Shown piece after piece: positions 56,875 through 64,000 of a DNA stretch of 64,000 nucleotides. The notes under the pieces are model-generated. The model searched no databases. It worked only from the letters and a program-made list of their open reading frames with translations, and was not told where the DNA came from. Source of the DNA: Druceiella hillmani (Eukaryota > Arthropoda > Insecta > Lepidoptera > Hepialidae); NCBI GenBank assembly GCA_039881145.1, contig JAYKKI010000126.1, forward strand, positions 1,103,501 to 1,167,500, given 5' to 3'. Numbering within the stretch: position 1 is the stretch's first letter; every line of letters begins with the position of its first letter. The translations under genes and the position numbers were made by a program.

Positions 56875-57177
56875 TTGTGTGGTTTTTACGTTGTTTTGTT
56901 TTATTTATTCAGTTTTATCAAAATTTTTATCGACACGGACACTATGGATATTCTTGATTTACTAGATACTACGCATATTAATTATTCTGCGTGCAAAAAA
57001 CATTCAAAAATAGAAGAAATCCTTTTAATTTTGGTGAAAAAGAGTTTAAATTTAAAAAAAAAACAGGTTTATTACAGAGATGTAAGGCGCATGACAAATA
57101 TTGTTTACGACGACTTTTCGTTGGATAAATGCAGTAAAGCTATCTACCACAGAGTTGCGATTGCGTTAGATAGATGA
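56875..57177 (+). CDS. Unrecognised 100-codon open frame, doubtful
   Basis: This is the longest frame in the right half that is not a simple-sequence artefact. The first 20 or so residues are hydrophobic (GFYVVLFYLFSFIKIFI) and could resemble a signal or membrane segment. An internal Met at codon 24 begins the more soluble part MDILDLLDTTHINYSACKKH. The C-terminal half is charged (KKKQVYYRDVRRM, DDFSLDKCSKAIYHR). I recognise no domain. No splice-linked exon, promoter or polyadenylation context can be shown. It could be an exon fragment, a transposon remnant or chance; chance is a real possibility. Confidence 0.15.
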   Translation: MCGFYVVLFYLFSFIKIFIDTDTMDILDLLDTTHINYSACKKHSKIEEILLILVKKSLNLKKKQVYYRDVRRMTNIVYDDFSLDKCSKAIYHRVAIALDR

Positions 57178-57883
57178 TACCAATTATTCATCAAAATGCT
57201 ACAAAAAATGAGAAAAATGAATCAATAGCAAGGTTTTGACAAATATATGGCTTCCGACGTTTAAATGGAGCAATTTACTGCACCCACGTAAAAATGAAGA
57301 AAGTGTCTGGTGCATCATCACAATTCTACGTGAAAATATGTTTAAAAACTTTTTATTGAATTTTGAGTTCGATAATCTAATGATAATTCCAGTAAAATAA
57401 TAAAAGTTAAACCCTGAGAATAAAATCTAAAACATGATGTTTACCAAAAGTTAATTTGTTATCTTAAAATTCGTAAGTTAGTGCTTAAGTACGTAACTTT
57501 ATCTACTAGTGGGTTTTAGGCTTACGGTTAAAAATCTATTTGGCGAACCAAACTAATAACTAAAATCTTGTGCTTAATAATTTTCTATCTTTAAAATTCA
57601 ATATTAAGCAGGTATATTAATTTCTACATGCCCTTAATGGAACTTATGTTCCTTTATTTGTCTTGCTGGGTATTTAAATCCTTTACACGTAAACACATGC
57701 TGTGAAACAATGGTTTAGTCTTGTAACAAATGATGACGTCACCGACAACAATACCGAAAAAGATTATTCATTTAATAACATAACTGGTTCATTATATTAT
57801 ATGCATACAACTAGTAAAACGTACGCAATCGTGAATGAGATTTCAAATATTATCTTGTGAATGGACTGCAATAGAGGTGTCAG

Positions 57884-57886
<3 letters not shown>
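57178..57886. other. AT-rich sequence, nothing recognised
   Basis: No gene, RNA or repeat-family signal was recognised. Confidence 0.5.
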
Positions 57887-57982
<96 letters not shown>

Positions 57983-57990
57983 TTATATAT
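57887..57990. repeat. (TA)n microsatellite
   Basis: About 60 bp of pure TA followed by variants with AA, CA and TT interruptions. The 67-codon plus frame (57835-58038) is a repeat artefact. Confidence 0.95.
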
Positions 57991-59569
57991 GCCAATGCAA
58001 AATTAAGCGCCTCAATTACAGGTCGGTCCAGGTATTAGCGTGCTATCGAAACAACGAAATAAAATACATTATAATACTGTTAGGCGAGGGAAAAATTAGC
58101 AGCTACCAATAAACAAATGATAAAAGTGTAAGCCATCCTGCATTGGGTAACACAGATGATACATTAATGATATGAACATATCTGATTGAGACAAGAAAAA
58201 TAACGCGAAATTGTGTAAAAAAAACGATTTTTAAAGAGATGGAAATAATTTTTAAAATGGAAGTATTTTTAATTTTACTTAAAAGTATTTTTGTAACTTA
58301 AATTGAGTACATCAATGGATGTACAGAGATATTGGCCCCTATGTTTTTTGATAATAATAATGAACATTATTTAGCACATTAAATTTGTTGAAAATTTTAC
58401 TTGATATATGAGTCTAATTAATGTAATGCAAAAAGAAGATTCAGCAAGGGATTATGGTAAAAATAGGAGATACATTTTTTTAACTCAAGATTACAACGAA
58501 TATTTTGGGAAAATTGTTCCACTGTTATTAATTTTTAGAAGGTATAAAAAAGGACTGTGTAAATATATGATAATATGTGGTTTAAATCAATACCTAAAAT
58601 GGTAAGTCCAATCCTTACCTGAAAATAGCAAGGTATGGGATCTAAGTTGAGAATCATAATGTTTGCTTTAATGTGGACGACATTCATTGCTACTCAGCCA
58701 TCGTTAGAAGATGGATTATATATTTTTGGATTATATACAAGGTTAGATTTTAGTCAGTGATGAAATTTTAAGGAGTGATTAGGAATCGGCAACTAAATCA
58801 TATAATGAAAAAAAAATCTCTTTTTTTTCGAATTTTAGCTAACAATCCCACCGTAAATAACATAATTTATACTCATGCTACTATTTTAATTATCAGAGTG
58901 TGAGGTCAAACATATTCTTTTGAATTTTTTTCAATGATTTGGAAATATTTTGGTAGTAGTTATTCTCCACTTACTGATACGCATATTTCGTGATAATCAG
59001 AGCCTAACGAATATTTGGAGAATCATATAGAAGTAAAAACACAACATTCAAACGTTATCTCCCAAAACTTATGATTTCTAGTTACGAACTATGAGAAAAT
59101 GCACGATTTAGCAGTTATTTCTTATTAAAGCAATTGCATTGTACATTTAACATATTTGGATGTTGCTGTTTTTGCTTGTATATAACTTAATTTCTTAAAA
59201 CTTAATTTCTTTAAAGTTAGGTTGCAATTTTTTTTTCTTTTGGTCATGAGGAAAATCATTCGAAAAAGCTAAGTAAACGGATTTCAGAACATTTTTTCAG
59301 TTTAACATGAATAGATGCTTTGCTGAAAATTTTCATGAAAAACCTATTCTTACATCCCACCTAACATAGAAACTCCTAAAGTTAAAATAAAGATAACCAA
59401 AAATTAAAGTAAAGTTTACTAGAAAACTGTAGCACCGATTCCGTATCTTATTTTTTGAGGAAGTCTTGATTATTTTACTTCTTTAAATTTACACTGGGCC
59501 ATTTATTCAGATGGTAAAAATGATATTAATAATTTTTAAAATTTAAAACAAATGTTATGCTCACTTTTA
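57991..59569. other. AT-rich sequence, nothing recognised
   Basis: A 65-codon plus frame (58408-58605) has no motif. No other signal was seen. Confidence 0.5.
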
Positions 59570-59725
59570 GATCTAACTTTAAAATTCCTCATAGTGCTAG
59601 TTCTACGACGTATCAAAAGGTTCCATTTTTGGATTTATTAACTAAGCTAAACTTTAAAATTCCTGATAGTACTTGTTCTACAGTTAGTTAATAGGTTTTA
59701 TTTAAAGATTTATTAACTAACCTAT
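59570..59725. repeat. Imperfect tandem duplication of about 75-80 bp
   Basis: ACTTTAAAATTCCTCATAGT, GCTAGTTCTACG and GATTTATTAACTAAGC recur as ACTTTAAAATTCCTGATAGT, ACTTGTTCTACAG and GATTTATTAACTAACC. Confidence 0.75.
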
Positions 59726-61469
59726 TAAATATTTGTTAAATTAATTTATATAGTTCAATATAAGTTTCCTTAAATTTAATTTATTTGCCTGGTGAAATAA
59801 CAAGTTAACATGACATAAATGAGAACGGGAATTTTAATTAAACCTTTTTTTCTTCACCGTTATTAGGCGAGGTTCAATAGACTCAAACAGTAATTCAGTT
59901 AAGTACCCGAAACTAAAATAAATCAGTGTGTATGTAGACGGAATTATATTTTACTCTCTTCCTATTAAGTTTGCTTTGTTAACTTTACTTCAAAAGCAAT
60001 CTAAAATGCCTTAATTAAACACGTAAAACACGTTTTCTATTATGAATATCAAAAAAGCGTGGAAAAGAATTTTCGAATGCTTTGCCAGAAGATTTTCTTT
60101 TCTGACCAGAAAAATTCTGGTATATTTTATTATAATAGCTCGAGGGAGAAATACAAAACGGATAAAGCTAATTAATTTAACTGGACGACTCTCCAATTGA
60201 TGTTTCAAGAACCATTTAGGCTCATTCTGTATGAACTAAACTCAATTTTTCGTGACTGAACTTATTGAATTCAATTAGTTTGCGAAAGAAATTGTAATTT
60301 CCATAAAAGAATTTAATAATTTATATATATTATGCAAATACCGTGTAATTTTCACAAACGTATTTACGCGATATTTGCATAAAACATATAAAATACTTTT
60401 GGTGCTCTGTTTTCAGAAACCGTAAAGCGATCGTGTAACGACTGCGATATTAATCAGGGTTCAGCAGCCGTTTCCCCATTTCATAATAATGAGACTAGTT
60501 TTTTTAAACATTTGACCTTTTTATTCAATAATAGTTTAAGTCATATTTTGATAAATTACTTCAGAAATACAGATATTTTGAAGTTAGTCTGAAGATTTTG
60601 CAGATTTAAAATACATGCTGTTTCTGTGTTAATTTCTTTGTTGCAAACAAAATGTAACAGTAATGTACTGAAAAGTGTAGTAAAACTTGAACACTTTCTG
60701 GTGTGATAAATGTGTTTAAGTTTTGTTTCTCTATTATTTTCTTATCAATCTCAAGAGCAGCTTCGAAAAATAATTAAATATTTTTATGCGGTAAATACTT
60801 ACAAAATATGGTGACCACGAAAATATTTAAGGATAGTAAATTTATAAATATTTAGAATAATCAGATCGAAGAAACAATACAACATTTCAAAATAACAATA
60901 TCGTTTTTTAATATTTATTTTATTTCGGCTTTTATTGTTCGTTAACCATAAAAAGTGGGATTATTTATTCCTCATGTAATTCAGGACAATAGATGCAAAA
61001 TTTAAAAAAAAAAGAATATATTTGAATTATGTAAATAATTTATGATATAACTTAAAAATTCGTCAGGTAATCAATTTAATATTCCTAATTTCTTTGTTAG
61101 TTACCTATAAATACTGTAAAAAATGGCAAGAATTATCATAATATATTAAAAATAATGCAACAATTGAGCATTTTCTTGGTAAAAATTCTGAAATCCGTTT
61201 GTTTTTTAATGCTGTGTACTGCAATTTTTTTTTATAAAAGACGTCTGAAATCAAAAATAATTCAGCTGCAGAATTTATTTGTTTTAATAAAATCGGTTAA
61301 GTTTTCGATGAGTTATGGGATCAAAGTTAAAACCGTAAAGAAGATTTCTTCAAGCAAATTATAAAATCGTAGTTAATTAAATGTCGGAGAATTAATGAAG
61401 AATAGTTTGGTTATTGCCATAAAATACAAATTACCCCAGAAGATAATATAAACTCCGGTATCTAACACC
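59726..61469. other. AT-rich sequence; small GC-richer block at 60410-60480
   Basis: Frames at 60011-60208 and 61155-61364 have no motif. The block GTAAAGCGATCGTGTAACGA, then GGGTTCAGCAGCCGTTTCCC is unassigned. Confidence 0.45.
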
Positions 61470-62510
61470 CCGCACAAACAAAACGAAAAATAATTATAAA
61501 TTTACAGATACAATATTTTTACAAATTATTGTAAAAATACCTCGACGCATAAGTCACACTCCTACGTGACTGACTTGTTTCACAACATTTGAAGTATAAA
61601 AATATATACACTAACTGTTCCCAAGGCTTAAGATAAGTTATTAGGAATAATGGACACTATCATTTCTCTGTTTTTTTTTAGTTTATTTTTACAATATCTA
61701 TAAGCGTAAATTGATTGAAAACGCAAGTAGATGGCGTTGGCAGTACCATATTATAATATATCGACGAACACAATGTTTACTAAAAACTCTAATAGATGGC
61801 GTTGACAGCACCAATATCGTAATATTCACCAACTCGGGGTATTTTTTAAAATCTATAATATCGAGCTAAAATTATTCTATATGTTGCTTGTAAGTATAAC
61901 TATCACCATACCAAACTTCATAAAAATACATTTAGTAGATTTGGCATGATTGAATAACAAATTAATAGACAGATGGACAGACAGACAGACAAAAATTCTA
62001 AAAACAGGTTTTATAATTTTTTTTGCTATTCTATACGCTAAATCACGTACTTTTTTAAAATATTTCCAATGTGCAGAATTTACTCCGTTACAATTTTATT
62101 ACATATACGATTATATTTCATTTTAAGAGTAATTTCATACTATTTTTACACTTTATTAATTTGCTAATTATATATTACACGCAGATATCACCTTACAATA
62201 CGTGAAATGTATCATTGATATCATTATAAGTCAACACAAAAACGTGTCCTGCATACTTTATATTCACAACCTGCGACCTCATTAGACGAGAACTCATGTG
62301 AGGTGGATCGTGTCGTTTGGCGGAAAAATTATATAAGGCTCTTTGGCAGCGTGGGCGGCGATATTTTATGGAAGTTTCTTTTAAGAAAATGTGTTACATT
62401 TTGCATGACGTTTAATCACTATTTTCATGCGTAAGGAATTATTATTGACAAACATCGATAAATATGACCGGTATCGCCTATTAGAACGTGACTTTTACTT
62501 TCAATAAGTT
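61470..62510 (+). repeat. Unclassified dispersed repeat, copy B (interrupted)
   Basis: Partner of 20260-20850. The left part (61470-61635) and right part (62110-62510) align with contiguous sequence in copy A, so roughly 480 bp between them is an insertion in B or a deletion in A. The right part includes ACGTGTCCTGCATACTTTAT, GAGGTGGATCGTGTCGTTTG and GGCTCTTTGGCAGCGTGGGC. A small hairpin (TATTTTTACAAATTATTGTA region, about 61512-61540) lies in the left part. Confidence 0.65.
61640..62110. repeat. Nested insertion inside copy B
   Basis: This contains GTAGATGGCGTTGGCAGTAC and, 70 bp later, ATAGATGGCGTTGACAGCAC, a tandem pair. They are followed by AACTTCATAAAAATACATTT and a GACAGATGGACAGACAGACA tail ending AAAAATTCTAAAAACAGG. 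The GGACAGACAGACAAAAATTC type of ending is common in insect interspersed repeats. The exact junctions are uncertain. Confidence 0.5.
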
Positions 62511-62742
62511 CAACATTACCACGAAATTTAAAAAAAAATAGCCACGCATTGGATCGAACTAAGAAATATTTAATAAAATGTTTATTACAAAAGCTGTGCT
62601 TCTGACTTCGTCTATATGGACATTTAGGAAATATTATCAAGTTAACTGTAAGATCAGTGTAAACCCCATCTTTCATAATAATTATGAAAGTAAACTTTTT
62701 CAAATAAGTGCGCTTTATAATGAAATGTAAATGTGTAAATAA
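62511..62742. other. Nothing recognised
   Basis: Minus frames of 113 codons (62425-62766) and 66 codons (62654-62854) cover this area. They overlap a dispersed repeat and a hairpin and show no domain, so they are not called as genes. Confidence 0.45.
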
Positions 62743-62819
62743 CAATCGACCAACTAAACATCTCAATATAAAGCGCGATGCAAGTACACTTTATATCGAG
62801 ATGTTTAGTTAGTCGATTG
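62743..62819. repeat. Near-perfect 31-bp hairpin
   Basis: The arms 62743-62773 and 62789-62819 pair at 29 of 31 positions around a 15-nt loop. No flanking target duplication was recognised. Confidence 0.85.
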
Positions 62820-63214
62820 CAATGAAACGTTACCTTTATATTATCCAGACTCAATAGAATTTACTATTGAAATTTCATTGACATTTTATCAGCTGTTATT
62901 GCGTAATGCGCGAATAAATAAAAGACTCACAAACAGACGAAAGTCCCAAAAACAATATTTTTTCTTCTGTTGTTTTTGTAGTATTTCCCTAATTTTTCAT
63001 AAATATTACTTGTTCAGTGTACGTTATATTCTACTATCTAATTACACGTAAAGTATAGACAGGTGCTGACAATAGAATACGTAGCAACCAACTTCGTACA
63101 GGCTAATACCAATGTACCAAATTAATTAAAATATGAATATTGACAACAGATTCAAATTTTAATCAAAATTATGAAATAGAGTAAGTTTATATCAAATACA
63201 TACAATACCGAAAA
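62820..63214. other. AT-rich sequence, nothing recognised
   Basis: No gene, RNA or repeat-family signal was recognised. Confidence 0.5.
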
Positions 63215-63475
63215 ATATTATTCGCAGAAGGCCACCGTCTACAAAGTTTGCCCTCACGCACCTGCTCGTATTTGATAACTTACGCCCCTGTTCCTCTCGC
63301 ACTTCTTGAGCATTTGATACCCTCTGGTCACACTTATTTCGTCAATATATATCTGGGCGGAAAACTTAATCGCTAGATTTAAAATATACGTAACCTTATC
63401 TATAAGTATACATAAGTACACTATATAACTGTGTAATCACTGCACTCCGAGTAGCTAGGCGCTTCTTTGTTGTTG
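63215..63475 (+). repeat. Unclassified dispersed repeat, copy D
   Basis: Partner of 56285-56545. Conserved landmarks: TATCTGGGCGGAAAACTTAA, CTAGATTTAAAATATACGTA, CCTTATCTATAAGTATACAT, GAGTAGCTAGGCGC. It ends near TTCTTTGTTGTTGTTC. Confidence 0.65.
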
Positions 63476-64000
63476 TTCTCTGAATAGTTAATAGCAATTT
63501 AGTAATAAAGCTTTTCCTTTACGCGATGAAAAGCTCCAGCGAATACTTTCAGGAAACGTAAAGTCGTTTGTCTTCAAAATGCTCAATCATACCTGCTGTA
63601 TTAAAAATTGGGGAAGTGTATTAAGTAGTTTTAGGGAATTTTAATAATTTTATCGAGGAATTTCATTTACATTAATTTAAAAAAACGCAAAGGAAATTAG
63701 TTCCACAATTTTGTAGAAAAAGGTCCACAAACCTAGGCGTTTACGTAAAAACTTACTTAATAATTCTACAAGGTATAAACCGGCGGTGTCCGAGAGCTGG
63801 TGCAAAAAAGTATTTTCAACGAGTATTGATGAATGAAGTAACGAAATAAATGTAACGGAAAAACTATGCACCGATAAAAATCTATTGATGATTTTTTCGT
63901 ATACATTTTAGTTTCTGGTAAATTTTACAGTCGAGGCTTCATTAAAGACATCACATATTTCTGCATTATCACAGCTGTATATTTTGTACTCTGTTATCAG
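63476..64000. other. AT-rich sequence, nothing recognised
   Basis: A 64-codon minus frame (63677-63871) has no recognised motif. The window ends without a gene. Confidence 0.5.

Noticed and set aside
62425..62766. 113-codon minus-strand open frame
   Set aside because: It runs through part of dispersed-repeat copy B and into a hairpin arm. No motif was seen, and the frame is not kept in copy A.

Overview
This window looks like non-coding, repeat-rich DNA from an invertebrate animal, most likely an insect. It is strongly AT-rich and contains many long (TA)n microsatellites. I found no intact protein-coding gene, rRNA or tRNA gene, operon or CRISPR array. Most open frames are under 100 codons and fall in AT-rich or simple-sequence DNA. 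The insect assignment rests on remembered repeat families: a dispersed repeat opening like AAAACCGGCCAAGTGCGAG and closing like CGGAACCCTAAAAA, an RTE-like tail (ACTTCAAAAAAGGAGGAG), a SINE-like unit ending near GAGGCCTAAGTCC, a mariner relic and a Helentron-type endonuclease relic. Some of these recall Lepidoptera, but I cannot settle the order.

Layout. 0-10 kb holds a degraded Jockey-type LINE (2.6-3.4 kb, minus), short palindromes and a Penelope-like fragment near 8 kb with a hammerhead-like motif. A dead mariner lies between (TA)n tracts at 10.2-11.4 kb. 11-31 kb is mostly unrecognised AT-rich DNA with perfect short hairpins, small tandem duplications and one insect dispersed repeat (16.1-16.7 kb). 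31-36 kb has a palindromic pair of Penelope-like ends, a second relic of the same LINE group (32.3-33.1 kb, plus), a GC-rich alternating purine-pyrimidine island (33.6 kb) and a SINE-like unit (35.3 kb).

The main structure is at 38.8-46.3 kb. A six-copy minisatellite of about 92 bp is followed by a 6.7-kb inverted repeat whose arms are about 3.2 kb each, separated by about 0.3 kb. Both arms carry the same dead Helentron-like endonuclease with shared stop codons. A second inverted repeat at 51.1-55.6 kb (arms about 1.5-1.7 kb, spacer 1.3 kb) combines Penelope-like ends, an RTE-like tail and one side of a hAT element that has an identifiable 8-bp target duplication. From 56 to 64 kb there are further unclassified dispersed repeats, two of which have partners elsewhere in the window.

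The unifying theme is inverted duplication at every scale, from about 40 bp to 6.7 kb. In one case, comparing two copies of a repeat shows that a hairpin arm was gained locally. Nothing here works together as a pathway. The window is best read as intergenic or intronic DNA shaped by old transposons, foldback events and microsatellite growth. All coordinates of degenerate features are approximate, and all alignments were made by eye.
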